This document shows positions 42,695 through 51,522 of a stretch of 64,000 nucleotides of DNA, one piece after another (positions within the stretch are counted from its first letter, which is position 1; every line of letters begins with the position of its first letter). The notes beneath the pieces are model-generated. The model ran no database searches. It worked only from the letters and a program-made list of their open reading frames with translations, and was not told where the DNA came from. Source of the stretch: Verrucomicrobiia bacterium (GTDB lineage Bacteria; Verrucomicrobiota; Verrucomicrobiia; Verrucomicrobiales; DEV007); NCBI GenBank assembly GCA_030425385.1, contig JAUIAH010000009.1, positions 124,001-188,000 of the forward strand, written 5' to 3'. The position numbers and the translations under genes are program-made.

Positions 42695-43399
42695 TCACAG
42701 TTCCATGTAAGTGAGGGACGTGACGCGGCGCGTGTTGGGATCGATGGAGAGAATCTTCATCTTTTCGAGGGCCCAGACCTTCTTGTCCTTGGCTTTGACA
42801 CGCTGGACATCCATCACTTCCATCTTCTTTACCAAACGCCCTTGGCGATCGTATCCTTGGATGCGCATGAGGCCGCCCGTTTGCTGATCTACCCAGATAT
42901 CGAGGGTTGCGTAAGGGCCGCTTGGATCGGGATTTGGCACGCGGAGGAGCCACGTGATGCGTTCGGAGACGACGTCTTCTTTGAGAAACTTGGCATTGGG
43001 CCAATAGAGGTAGGCCAGGGAGATATCGAGGTAATTGACCCCGGTATTGCGGATAATCGTGCCGTATTTGGCGGCGGGAACATCGACGAAACCGCCGTTG
43101 CCCAGTTTCTCACGCAGGCGGTAGCGTTCGCCTCCCAAATCCAGGACGATCGTGTGTTGCGGGGCTTGCTCGAAGAGGAAAGCAATCTGGTTGCGGCGGA
43201 CGGTCATGCGAAAGGGGTGGCGTTTCCCAGATTCCCGATGGCGGAGACGTCCAGCCAAGGTGAGCTGCTCATTCTGAACGGTGCTCCTGCGCACGGCCTC
43301 CAGGATCCGATCGGGATCGGGCTCTTGTGCCAGTGTCCATGGAGTGAGGCTTGCCAAGGTGAGCAGAGCGAGGATTACTAGGGGCTTGGTGGTGTTCAT
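42695..43399 (-). CDS. LolA-like outer-membrane lipoprotein-sorting family protein
   Basis: A 234-residue protein with a signal peptide (L-V-I-L-A-L-L-T-L-A-S-L). The ATG at 43399 gives the best leader; the frame is open for 21 more codons. The mature part has the half-barrel strand pattern of the LolA/LolB superfamily: F-R-M-T-V-R-R-N-Q-I, G-G-E-R-Y-R-L-R, T-L-D-I-W-V-D-Q-Q-T-G-G-L-M-R-I and M-E-V-M-D-V-Q-R-V. It probably resembles the 'outer membrane lipoprotein-sorting' proteins (COG2834-like) often seen next to transporters rather than true LolA. It diverges from the glycosyltransferase pair, with 92 bases between. Confidence 0.7.
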   Translation of the reverse strand: MNTTKPLVILALLTLASLTPWTLAQEPDPDRILEAVRRSTVQNEQLTLAGRLRHRESGKRHPFRMTVRRNQIAFLFEQAPQHTIVLDLGGERYRLREKLGNGGFVDVPAAKYGTIIRNTGVNYLDISLAYLYWPNAKFLKEDVVSERITWLLRVPNPDPSGPYATLDIWVDQQTGGLMRIQGYDRQGRLVKKMEVMDVQRVKAKDKKVWALEKMKILSIDPNTRRVTSLTYMEL

Positions 43400-43491
43400 G
43401 ACTCTCAAGTGGTGCCGAGTTTGCGGCTCAGGTAAGACGGGTTTCCGTTGATGGCTATTCATGACTACACCTTTGTGAGGGGGACGCGATC

Positions 43492-45003
43492 ATGAATGTG
43501 GATCGCCTGGTCTTCTTTGGCATCGTCCTGCTGACACTGATTCGGTGGGGATTGACGACGACCATGGAACTCACCGAAACGGAAGCCCTTTACTGGATGG
43601 CGTCGCAGCAGGTGGAGTGGTTCACCCTTGATCACGGCCCGTGTTTGCCAGTGCTCATCAGCGCCAGCACGTGGGCTTTGGGAGACACGGTCTTTGCCGT
43701 GCGCTATTGGAATCCTCTTCTGATCTTCTTTGCGACAAGCTTCCTCTATCTGCTCGCGCGAAGCGTGTGGCACCAAACGGCGGCTCGCTGGGCGGTTGTG
43801 GTCTTTCAACTGTGTCCCATCACGACGATGGCGGCGGTCTTTCTCCCTCAAGTCGCCATCTCCCTTTGCCTGGGGCTCATGGGTTTGTGGTGCGTTTGGT
43901 GCGGTCTCCATCGTGCGCATCCCTGGCATGTGGCCTGGATAGGCGCTGCCGTGGCCTTCGGTCTGGCGATGACGGTCCATCTGGCAATGGTCCTCGTGCA
44001 TCTTGTTTCTCTGGGAGCAGTCCTCTCGGTGCGTCGCTGGGAGGGGCATTGGCGGCGCCCTGGTCTATGGATCGTGCTGTTCGGCGCGGTCGTGGTCGCA
44101 TTGCTCTTCGTCTTGCGTGGGGCCCATGGCTTTTCGGGAACCCTGCGCTCGCGCGGGTGGCAACCATTGGCCATGACGCAGGGGTTGCTCGCCTGGGCAT
44201 GGTGGACAGGACCACTCTTCTGCTGGGGATGGGTCTGGCTCTGGAGGCATCATCGACGCGGGTTCGGCACCGGGGCGCGGTGGTTATCCCGTGCGACGTT
44301 GTGGATGACCGGCCTCGGGGTGATTTGGACGCTGATGCTCTCGCCGGCGGCACCGGTCTTGGCAATGGTCACGGCTTTGGGGGTGCTCGTCCTGGCCGGC
44401 GAATGGCATGGCTTGCCGCAGTCCCCCGAATGGAAAGGGCTCTGGCGACGGCGCGGACTGCTGAGTTCGGGGGCCTTGGCATTGGCCCTTGCATGTCCTG
44501 GCTTCTGGCTGCTGCGGGGGGCGCCATGGCCCGCGGAAGAGGTCTTGGCGCGACCGGGCCTGGGGTGGGAAGAATCTGCCGAAGCGGTGGGTGTGGTGGT
44601 GCGCCAAGATGCGGCCAGCGAAGGCTCTGGAGGCATGTTGGTCATCGCCGCGACGCCAGGTGAGGCAGCCTTATTGGATTTCTATCTAGCGGATGATTTG
44701 CCGATTCATCGCCCCGATCCTCGTGCCCCACGGATTCATGTGGTGGAATCGGCGGGTTTGGAATCGCTCTATGACCTCTGGCCGGACTACAGTCATGCCG
44801 GGGAAGGGGAACACTCGCCCTTTCTTCATCGTACGGCCCTCTACGTGACTTCCGAGGAAGATGTGGAAGCCTTGCCAGCCAATCTGCGCGATGCCTTCAA
44901 ATCCCACGAACTTGCGGCGCTATTGGAAATCAAACGTCGCGATCATCTCCTACATCGCTGGTATTTCTATCATTTCTACCATTACCAAGGTCTCCCGCTA
45001 TGA
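43492..45003 (+). CDS. GT39/ArnT-like membrane glycosyltransferase
   Basis: A 503-residue membrane protein with about ten spans in its first 350 residues. The first loop holds E-L-T-E-T-E-A-L-Y-W, the acidic motif of polyprenyl-phosphate sugar transferases (GT39/ArnT/Pmt fold), followed by L-D-H-G-P-C-L-P-V-L. The C-terminal ~150 residues are soluble and would face the periplasm. The stop overlaps the ATG of the next gene, a GT2 enzyme that could make the lipid-linked donor. Such pairs usually attach sugars to lipid A, proteins or cell-wall polymers; the acceptor is unknown. Confidence 0.85.
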   Translation: MNVDRLVFFGIVLLTLIRWGLTTTMELTETEALYWMASQQVEWFTLDHGPCLPVLISASTWALGDTVFAVRYWNPLLIFFATSFLYLLARSVWHQTAARWAVVVFQLCPITTMAAVFLPQVAISLCLGLMGLWCVWCGLHRAHPWHVAWIGAAVAFGLAMTVHLAMVLVHLVSLGAVLSVRRWEGHWRRPGLWIVLFGAVVVALLFVLRGAHGFSGTLRSRGWQPLAMTQGLLAWAWWTGPLFCWGWVWLWRHHRRGFGTGARWLSRATLWMTGLGVIWTLMLSPAAPVLAMVTALGVLVLAGEWHGLPQSPEWKGLWRRRGLLSSGALALALACPGFWLLRGAPWPAEEVLARPGLGWEESAEAVGVVVRQDAASEGSGGMLVIAATPGEAALLDFYLADDLPIHRPDPRAPRIHVVESAGLESLYDLWPDYSHAGEGEHSPFLHRTALYVTSEEDVEALPANLRDAFKSHELAALLEIKRRDHLLHRWYFYHFYHYQGLPL

Positions 45004-45722
45004 TCGCCGCCCCTGAATCGTCCCCGTTCGAACTCTCCGTGGTGGTGCCGCTCTACAATGAGGAAGCCAATGTCGCTCCCTTGCAGCAGGAGGTGGCGGC
45101 TGCGCTCGAGGGGATGGCCTTCGAATTGATCCTCGTCGATGACGGGTCCACGGATGCCACTGTCGAGGCCATTGTTAGGAACGAGAACGTCGTCGTGGTG
45201 GAGCAGGGGCGTAATCAGGGCCAAAGTGCCGCCCTGTACGCGGGCATCATGGTGGCCCGTGCGCCGTTCATTGCGATGTTGGATGGCGACTTGCAGAACA
45301 ATCCGGCGGACATTCCTCGGTTGCTAGCGGCCTTGCGGGAGCAGGAGGTGGACATGGTTTGTGGGTATCGGGCGCATCGGAAAGACACCTTTTCCAAGCG
45401 CCTGCAAAGCCGGATCGCCAATCGCGTCCGGCGTTGGTTCACCAAGGACGGGGTGCGGGACACAGGCTGCTCTCTTAAAGTGATGCGACGGGAGTGTCGT
45501 GACGCCCTCGTGCTGTTCAATGGCATGCACCGCTTCATGCCAGCGTTGATTGGCGGAGCGGGGCATGCACTTACGGAAATGGCGGTGGATCACCGCGCGC
45601 GCCAGCATGGGGAGAGCAAGTATGGCTTTGGCAATCGTGCCTGGCGGGGATTGCTGGATCTCTTTGGCGTGTGTTGGCTCCTTGCCCGCCGGCGAGGATT
45701 GGCGAAGCCGCCGCAGGGATGA
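45000..45722 (+). CDS. GT2 family glycosyltransferase, polyprenyl-phosphate sugar synthase type
   Basis: A 240-residue family 2 glycosyltransferase. The opening V-V-V-P-L-Y-N-E-E-A-N and I-L-V-D-D-G-S-T-D-A-T are classic, the metal site is D-G-D-L-Q-N-N-P, and the conserved R-D-T-G-C-S-L-K region matches DPM1/ArnC/GtrB-type enzymes. Those make undecaprenyl- or dolichyl-phosphate sugars from nucleotide sugars at the cytoplasmic face. No C-terminal membrane hairpin is present, so it resembles the soluble DPM1 form. It is coupled to the GT39-like gene by an ATGA overlap, forming a donor-synthase plus transferase pair. Confidence 0.9.
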   Translation: MIAAPESSPFELSVVVPLYNEEANVAPLQQEVAAALEGMAFELILVDDGSTDATVEAIVRNENVVVVEQGRNQGQSAALYAGIMVARAPFIAMLDGDLQNNPADIPRLLAALREQEVDMVCGYRAHRKDTFSKRLQSRIANRVRRWFTKDGVRDTGCSLKVMRRECRDALVLFNGMHRFMPALIGGAGHALTEMAVDHRARQHGESKYGFGNRAWRGLLDLFGVCWLLARRRGLAKPPQG

Positions 45723-45788
45723 GAAGGGGTTCCAAGGGGCACTTGACGGATATGGGCTCCCCTCTCATTCTCCAGAGACCTCTGGAAC

Positions 45789-46787
45789 ATGAATCTCCGC
45801 GAACAATTGAAAGCTATCTTGCCGAGCGTGCTGCCCAAGAGTCCTGCGGAGTCGATCAAAGGGACGCAATTGATCGAAATGGTGAAACGCCGACTCTCAC
45901 AGGATTACAGCGATGCCACCCTGCGGTATCACTTCTCTGTGATGTCGTGTGATCCGACCTCACCGATCGCCAAGGTAGAGCAAGGCCAAGGCTACTTCCT
46001 CCGCACGGCTCGCCATGAACTGCTGCGTCCGCGGCCGCGGCATCGGCAAGAGTCTCTCCAGGGGTTTGGCGGTGCCGAGGGGACGGAGTCACCCGAGAGT
46101 TTGTGGTATAAATTTCAGGCGTTTTATGAACGCTTTGCCAACCAAGATCGTTCTTTCTCTTTTCCGGTGCGCCATGATCACCCGGAACTCAAGCGCGAGG
46201 AAGACGATAGCTATCCCTGGGCGGTTCCAGATGGCGTGGTGGTGAATTGGCGTTCTGGGCAATTATCCGAATCTGGCGTCAAGCTTGTCCCGGAATTGCT
46301 CTGTCTGGAAGAACCCAATTTCCTCTTGAGCAGCACCAAGATTGTGGTGGCGCTCGATGCCGGGAATTATCGGCAACACTTCTTCCAAGCACTCAGTAAT
46401 GGTGCCTGGGCACATGCCAGCGAACTCGTGGTGGCGACCGAAATTCTCGATGATTACGTAGCGGAAGATTTGCGTCGGCTCGGTGCGCGTTTCGGTGTGG
46501 GCGTGAGCTATTTCTCCTTGAGCGAGCAACAATTGGCGGGGTGGGACACGCCGGATGCGATCCGTGAGTTGCCTGATGATGAATTTGATCGAGCGCTGCG
46601 CGACGCCGTGTCCGTACATCGGATCGCTGGGGCACGTCAGGGGAACCAGTTAGACTGGGATCACCTCAATCAGCTCATTCTCAAGTATCCGGTCTTTGAT
46701 GATATCTTCCGCTGGATTCACTATTGTCTTATGCGTAAGCAAGCCTGTAATTTCGTGGATTTCGAAAGTGCGAGTTATGTGCCTTAG
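45789..46787 (+). CDS. Winged-helix protein with possible PD-(D/E)XK-like domain
   Basis: A 332-residue cytoplasmic protein. Residues about 1-72 look like a winged helix (L-R-E-Q-L-K-A-I-L-P, G-T-Q-L-I-E-M-V-K-R-R-L, the wing P-I-A-K-V-E-Q-G-Q-G-Y-F). A charged linker is followed by a mixed alpha/beta region with W-A-V-P-D-G-V-V-V-N-W and, further on, L-E-E-P-N-F and T-K-I-V-V-A-L-D-A-G-N-Y. The order (P-D-G..., acidic residues, K) is suggestive of a nuclease core but not conclusive. I do not recognise a named family. It lies between the GT2 gene and the thioredoxin-like gene and may be a DNA-binding regulator or a defence protein. Confidence 0.7.
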   Translation: MNLREQLKAILPSVLPKSPAESIKGTQLIEMVKRRLSQDYSDATLRYHFSVMSCDPTSPIAKVEQGQGYFLRTARHELLRPRPRHRQESLQGFGGAEGTESPESLWYKFQAFYERFANQDRSFSFPVRHDHPELKREEDDSYPWAVPDGVVVNWRSGQLSESGVKLVPELLCLEEPNFLLSSTKIVVALDAGNYRQHFFQALSNGAWAHASELVVATEILDDYVAEDLRRLGARFGVGVSYFSLSEQQLAGWDTPDAIRELPDDEFDRALRDAVSVHRIAGARQGNQLDWDHLNQLILKYPVFDDIFRWIHYCLMRKQACNFVDFESASYVP

Positions 46788-46817
46788 TGGAAATTTGAGT
46801 TCTCTTTCTATCTTCTT

Positions 46818-47849
46818 ATGAATCAAATCAAGACCTTTCGAAATGTCGTCCTCACGGGCGTGCTCGCGACGAGCTTGGCCGGGGCGTTGGCTGATGAGGA
46901 TCCCACACGGCGTGTCTTCAAACCACCGGTCACGGGCGAAGTGGTCACCGACTTCACGGACCTGCCCGAGGGCTGGCTCGTGGGACTCGAGCGCGCCAAG
47001 CAAGTGGCTCGGAGTGAAGGCAAAGATCTCCTCCTCAACTTTGCGGCAACGGATTGGATTCCGCCTAGCATTGATTTGGAAGATCGCGTCTTTAGCAAGA
47101 AGGCCTTCGCCGAAGCCGTGCAGGATGACTTCGTCCTCGTACGGCTCGATTTCCCTCGCAAGCTCCATATCCAATCGGACCAATTGAAGGAACAGAATTT
47201 GCAAGCGGCGGCGGAATATGAGGTCACGTCGTATCCCACGGTGGTCTTTGCAGATTCCAAGGGACGCCCTTATGCCGCGACCGGTTGGCAAGCGGGGTTG
47301 GATGTTGAGACTTTTGTGGGGATCGTTCGCGAGTCACAGGCCAAGCGCAAAGCGCAGGACGCGCAGTTCGCACGGGCCGAGAAATTGGATGGGAAAGCCC
47401 GCGCTGCCGCTTTGGCCAAGGCGTTGGAACCACATACCTCTGGCATTATTCTCAAATTCTATCGCCCCGAATATGAGGAAGCGGTGACCCTTGACCCTGA
47501 GGATGACGGTGGTTTGCGCTCGGTTGTCTTCTACGAGAAGAGCCTGGAAATGCGGTCTAAGCTTGATGCATTGGCGGAGAAGGATCAGTGGGAAGAGGCG
47601 ATCAAGGTGCTCGATACCTTTGCCAAAGAAGAAACCAAGACGGTGCGTGAGAGGCAGCAGATTGAATTCTTCAAACTCAATGGATTGTTGCAACTGGGAC
47701 GGCTCGATGAAGTCGTGCCTTTTCTCGATCGCATTGTGGCCATGGACCCTGAAAGTGGTGTGGGTAGGAAAGCAAAGGAACTGAAGCCGGACCTGAAGAG
47801 CCGGATCGAGAAGGCGCAGAAATCCGGTCAATTGAAGAAGAAGAATTAA
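46818..47849 (+). CDS. Exported thioredoxin-fold protein lacking both redox cysteines
   Basis: A 343-residue exported protein (signal peptide near L-T-G-V-L-A-T-S-L-A-G-A-L-A). Residues about 55-165 show a thioredoxin fold: L-L-L-N-F-A-A-T-D-W at 71-80, then the cis-proline strand T-S-Y-P-T-V-V-F-A-D near 140. The active site, which is W-C-x-x-C in relatives, reads W-I-P-P-S (80-84), so no disulfide chemistry is possible there. The C-terminal half is helical and TPR-like, ending in a basic tail (K-K-K-N). It is followed at 12 bases by a Gfo/Idh/MocA gene. A chaperone-like or structural role is more likely than reductase. Confidence 0.85.
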   Translation: MNQIKTFRNVVLTGVLATSLAGALADEDPTRRVFKPPVTGEVVTDFTDLPEGWLVGLERAKQVARSEGKDLLLNFAATDWIPPSIDLEDRVFSKKAFAEAVQDDFVLVRLDFPRKLHIQSDQLKEQNLQAAAEYEVTSYPTVVFADSKGRPYAATGWQAGLDVETFVGIVRESQAKRKAQDAQFARAEKLDGKARAAALAKALEPHTSGIILKFYRPEYEEAVTLDPEDDGGLRSVVFYEKSLEMRSKLDALAEKDQWEEAIKVLDTFAKEETKTVRERQQIEFFKLNGLLQLGRLDEVVPFLDRIVAMDPESGVGRKAKELKPDLKSRIEKAQKSGQLKKKN

Positions 47850-47861
47850 TCATATCGCATC

Positions 47862-48935
47862 ATGGGTAAAGAAGGATTGAATTATGCCCCGCAGGGCAAG
47901 GCAGAGCCAGTCGTGGAGAAGGGGGACTTTCCCTTTGCGGTCGCGGCGCTCGATCACGGTCACATTTATGGACAAACCAATGGGTTGCTAGAAGCGGGCG
48001 GCGAATTGCGCTGGGTCTATGACCCGGATCCCAAGAAAGTCGAGGCCTTCCGCGAAGCCTACCCGCAGGCGGAGCCGGTGGATTCATTGGAGCGGATTCT
48101 GGAGGATGACGCGATTAAGATGGTGGCCTCCGCTGCCATCCCGAGTGATCGCGGACCCCTTGGGATTCAGGTGATGAATGCCGGAAAGGATTATTTCACC
48201 GATAAGACGCCCTTCACGTCACTGGATCAATTGGCGGATGCGAAGGAGGCGGTCAAACGAACTGGCCAGAAATACATGGTCTATTACAGCGAGCGATTGC
48301 ACGTGGAATGCGCTGTCCATGCGGGTGATTTGATTCATGCTGGAGCGATTGGTCGAGTGCTTCAGGTGATCGGTCTAGGGCCACATCGCTTGAGTGCGGA
48401 TAAACGGCCAGATTGGTTCTTCAAGAAGGCCCAATACGGCGGCATTCTGACGGATATCGGCAGTCATCAGATTGAGCAATTTCTCTATTACACGGGATCG
48501 ACCGATGCCGAGGTGACGCATGCGGCGGTGGCCAATTACAATAATAAAGAAGCGTATCCTGAGTTAGAGGACTTTGGAGAAGCGAATCTCGTGGGCAATA
48601 CCGGAGCGACCAACTACTTTCGGGTAGACTGGTTCACGCCAGATGCCTTGCCCACCTGGGGCGATGGGCGTACCATGATCCTCGGCACGAAGGGCTATAT
48701 CGAATGTCGCAAATACATTGATGCGGGCTCAAGTGGCACCCAGGACGTGCTCATTCTGGTAAATGATGAGAAGGAAGAACGCCATGAATTGCATGGGCAA
48801 GTGGGATTCCCGTTCTTTGGTCAAATGATCCTCGATTGCTTGAATCGGACGGAGAATGCCATGACGCAGGAGCATACATTCAAGGCGGCGGAACTCTGCC
48901 TGATCGCTCAGGAGAAAGCTCGGAAGATCGAATAG
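47862..48935 (+). CDS. Divergent Gfo/Idh/MocA family protein, cytoplasmic
   Basis: A 357-residue protein of the Gfo/Idh/MocA fold without an export leader. The usual G-x-G-x-x-G is replaced by A-L-D-H-G-H-I-Y-G, and the E-K-P loop by D-K-T-P. These changes are shared by the subfamily that starts '...D-H-G-H-I-Y-G' and may alter cofactor use. Later marks are G-G-I-L-T-D-I-G-S-H-Q-I-E-Q and G-T-K-G-Y-I-E. It follows the thioredoxin-like gene at 12 bases, with a hairpin after its stop. The substrate is unknown; sugar metabolism is likely. Confidence 0.88.
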   Translation: MGKEGLNYAPQGKAEPVVEKGDFPFAVAALDHGHIYGQTNGLLEAGGELRWVYDPDPKKVEAFREAYPQAEPVDSLERILEDDAIKMVASAAIPSDRGPLGIQVMNAGKDYFTDKTPFTSLDQLADAKEAVKRTGQKYMVYYSERLHVECAVHAGDLIHAGAIGRVLQVIGLGPHRLSADKRPDWFFKKAQYGGILTDIGSHQIEQFLYYTGSTDAEVTHAAVANYNNKEAYPELEDFGEANLVGNTGATNYFRVDWFTPDALPTWGDGRTMILGTKGYIECRKYIDAGSSGTQDVLILVNDEKEERHELHGQVGFPFFGQMILDCLNRTENAMTQEHTFKAAELCLIAQEKARKIE

Positions 48936-48950
48936 GGAGGCAGACAGCAA

Positions 48951-48981
48951 AGAGCCCGACACCCGCAAGGGTGCCGAGCTC
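48951..48981 (+). terminator. Hairpin after the Gfo/Idh/MocA gene
   Basis: AGCCCGACACCC (48953-48964) folds back on GGGTGCCGAGCT (48969-48980) over the loop GCAA with one mismatch and one bulge. It lies between the convergent stops at 48935 and 49011. There is no T-run, so the assignment is tentative. Confidence 0.5.
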
Positions 48982-49010
48982 CGTGGGGTTGGGGGCAAAG
49001 GGCTTCTGTG

Positions 49011-51401
49011 TTACCGGCCTGCAGGAACCAGGCGCTGAATGTCACCTGGCAGCTCGAAGGTGTTCACGATCCGGTGGTCGGACACGATTCTGGTGGGATC
49101 GCGTCCCTCGGAGTCTTCCTCAGGCACCACCTGCACGCGGAAGAGTTCCACAGCCTCGGTTGCCGGGAAGATGCGCTCGATCTGCTTTTCCCGACCCGGC
49201 TTGACGGCTTCGGCGGTCCAGTGTTGTCCATCGACGGAACGCTCCAGGAGGTATTCGAATCCCTCCTCCGTGGGGAAGGCGAGGTGAAGGGCGGCGCCAC
49301 CCCGGACGGATACGCGTTGAGTCGTGAGGGCTGGCTGAGGCGCGCTATCGGGGCGTTTGAGAGGCACCTTGAGGACATCCATGCGTCCAGGGATGAGATC
49401 TTGCTGAGGGAGCTGAACGATCTCGAACTTGGGTAGTTCTGGCAGGATGGTCGGAGATTTAAATACCAAGTCTTCTGAAGGAGCGAGATTTGGGTTCACG
49501 ATGATTGGATTCACTTTCTGATGAGAACCACTGAAGAGATCATACTGTGGCCAGGCGCTCACATCATAGAGGATGTCTTCCAGCATGGCCCGAGCCTGCC
49601 AGGCACAGCCGTCATCGTCGGGACGCGTGTTGGCGAGGATGGCAAACGTGTAGCCATCGTCCGTGTCCCAAAGGAACCCAATAGTGCCGCTCATGCAGCC
49701 GTTGTGGCCATGGCCATTGTTCCCAAAGAGCCATCCCATGGCGCGAGCTGATGAGGCAGGAGACGCTTCCATCATCGCCGCATAGGCAGATCCTGACAGG
49801 ATGTCAGGCTTGGCCGCAGAACCATCCACGCGGACTTTGAAGCGGAGGAGATCGGTGGCGGAAGCGATCCAGCCGCCATGCGAATCAAAGTGACGCGGGC
49901 GAATGACCGAGTAGGGACTGTTCCCGTAGTAGTAGGTGGCTTCCTTAGCTTTCTGGTTAGCCTTGGTCTTGGCGCCGATGACCATGTCTTGGATGCCGCA
50001 AGGCTGAAGGACCTGGTCCCGGACGTAGGCTTCGTAGCTTTGCCCGGTCACTTCTTCGATGATCCGGCCGAGCACGCAGTAGCCGAAGTTGAGATACTCG
50101 TCTTGCGCTTCTGGGTTCGCCAAGGGATCCCGATTGTTCACCATCCAGTTGATCACGGCCGTGTGATTGGCATGATTGTTAAACATGGGATCGTCACCTT
50201 CATTGGACCATCCGCTGCAGTGCCAGAGCAAGTGCTTGACCCGAATGGCCTTCACCGCTGCGCTGTAGGGCGTCGTGCCGTATTGTGTTCCTAACAAAGC
50301 GCCCTGTCCAAAGACGCGATCTTCGAGTGAGAGGACACCCTGATCGACGAGTGTCAGGATTGCAGTGGCGGTGATGGGCTTCGAGATGCTGGCGACCCGC
50401 ATGCGACTGGAGGGGGAAACGAGTTCGGCGTCTTCGAGGTCGGCAAAGCCGAATCCGCGGGCATACACCAGGCGCCCTGTCTTGGCGATCGCCACGGACA
50501 CACCGGGGATGCCCTGATCTTGCATGTAAGAGCGAATCCGGTTTTCGATCAGGTTGAGGTCCGAGGCCTTCATGTGTGGGTTCTCCCAATAGGCGATGAA
50601 GCGGACCTGGCCATTGACGACATAGCCGTCCACGTTCTCGACCTGATAACCGGTGTAGTGGAAATTCTCTGCTTCAGCCTGATACTGTTGGCTGTTGAGC
50701 AAGTGCCGCATCCAGAACGGATGACCGCTCGATTTCTCCCAGAGGGAGGCATAACGACTTGAGTTGCCCGAGCCCCAGGCGCTCAGTCGGATAGGGCGAT
50801 AGCCGTCTTGGATGTTCTGTTCCACCGTGGCTTGGTAACTAGCGGCTGATTGTCCGTGATGGGCGCGTGGAAACGGACCGCCATCCTTGACCCAGAGGGC
50901 CGCGTAGCGATCGCCGTTCCCTGTGCGATATCCATCCACGTGCACGCAGCGAAAGCCTTGTGATTGGTAGGAAAGGAATTGGTCTTGATATTGAGCGGAG
51001 GTTAGATGGTGTCGGGCGATCATGGGAGGACCGGATTGCTTCTCCCAGATGGCGGCGAAGTACGTCTGATTCCCGACGCGATAGCCATCGACCCAGGTGA
51101 TGCGGAATCCAAGGGCATCATAATCCTCAGCTTTCGTCTGGTAGTCCTGACTGGACATCCCGTGGTGGGCGGCGAGATCGGGACCCGATTCTTTCCGCCA
51201 GATGGCGGCGTAGTTCGCGGTGCCATTGCGTTCGTAGCCACTGACCTGCTGCAGGCGATAACCTTGACTGTGGTAGTCAACGACCAGATCTTGATACTGC
51301 GCGCTGGACAGGTGATGGCGTGAGATGGGTGCCTGCTCTGCAAGAGATGAAGAGGCAAGGACGGTTCCGATGAGGGTAGTGGTAAGGAGCGACAGTTTCA
51401 T
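49011..51401 (-). CDS. Secreted tandem-repeat (BTRD1-like) / beta-lactamase-family serine hydrolase
   Basis: A 796-residue exoprotein starting at ATG 51401, which begins a signal peptide (L-L-T-T-T-L-I-G-T-V-L-A). Residues about 24-270 hold five repeats of about 48 residues, each with 'Y-x-x-x-G-[YF]-R-x-x-x-V-x-[GA]-Y/W' and a strand ending in Y-A-A-[IL]-W, as in bacterial tandem repeat domain 1 (polyglycine-hydrolase-like). Residues 280-600 form a class C beta-lactamase-type hydrolase: S-x-x-K in S-I-S-K-P, Y-x-N in Y-L-N-F-G-Y, and H-N-G in G-H-N-G-C-M-S-G. The C-terminus has the 'Y-L-L-E-R-S-V-D-G-Q-H-W ... F-R-V' module. It is probably a secreted esterase or peptidase. Divergent from the RHS gene with a dyad between them. 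Confidence 0.9.
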   Translation of the reverse strand: MKLSLLTTTLIGTVLASSSLAEQAPISRHHLSSAQYQDLVVDYHSQGYRLQQVSGYERNGTANYAAIWRKESGPDLAAHHGMSSQDYQTKAEDYDALGFRITWVDGYRVGNQTYFAAIWEKQSGPPMIARHHLTSAQYQDQFLSYQSQGFRCVHVDGYRTGNGDRYAALWVKDGGPFPRAHHGQSAASYQATVEQNIQDGYRPIRLSAWGSGNSSRYASLWEKSSGHPFWMRHLLNSQQYQAEAENFHYTGYQVENVDGYVVNGQVRFIAYWENPHMKASDLNLIENRIRSYMQDQGIPGVSVAIAKTGRLVYARGFGFADLEDAELVSPSSRMRVASISKPITATAILTLVDQGVLSLEDRVFGQGALLGTQYGTTPYSAAVKAIRVKHLLWHCSGWSNEGDDPMFNNHANHTAVINWMVNNRDPLANPEAQDEYLNFGYCVLGRIIEEVTGQSYEAYVRDQVLQPCGIQDMVIGAKTKANQKAKEATYYYGNSPYSVIRPRHFDSHGGWIASATDLLRFKVRVDGSAAKPDILSGSAYAAMMEASPASSARAMGWLFGNNGHGHNGCMSGTIGFLWDTDDGYTFAILANTRPDDDGCAWQARAMLEDILYDVSAWPQYDLFSGSHQKVNPIIVNPNLAPSEDLVFKSPTILPELPKFEIVQLPQQDLIPGRMDVLKVPLKRPDSAPQPALTTQRVSVRGGAALHLAFPTEEGFEYLLERSVDGQHWTAEAVKPGREKQIERIFPATEAVELFRVQVVPEEDSEGRDPTRIVSDHRIVNTFELPGDIQRLVPAGR

Positions 51402-51501
51402 AGTAAGGAGCCCTGGTTGGTCGGGCTGCCTTTGGAAACGCGACTCCTTCGCGGAAGGTACACGATTTCTGTGAACATCGGCTGCGCACTGGCCCCAAAG
51501 G

Positions 51502-51522
51502 CAACCATTTGAGAAATGGTTG
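51502..51522. promoter_or_regulatory. Perfect 9-3-9 dyad between divergent genes
   Basis: CAACCATTT-GAG-AAATGGTTG is a perfect inverted repeat, 33 bases upstream of the RHS-protein ATG (51556) and about 100 bases upstream of the beta-lactamase-family gene start (51401). Its placement fits an operator acting on one or both promoters, or a leader hairpin of the RHS transcript. No second copy was noticed in the window. Confidence 0.5.
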
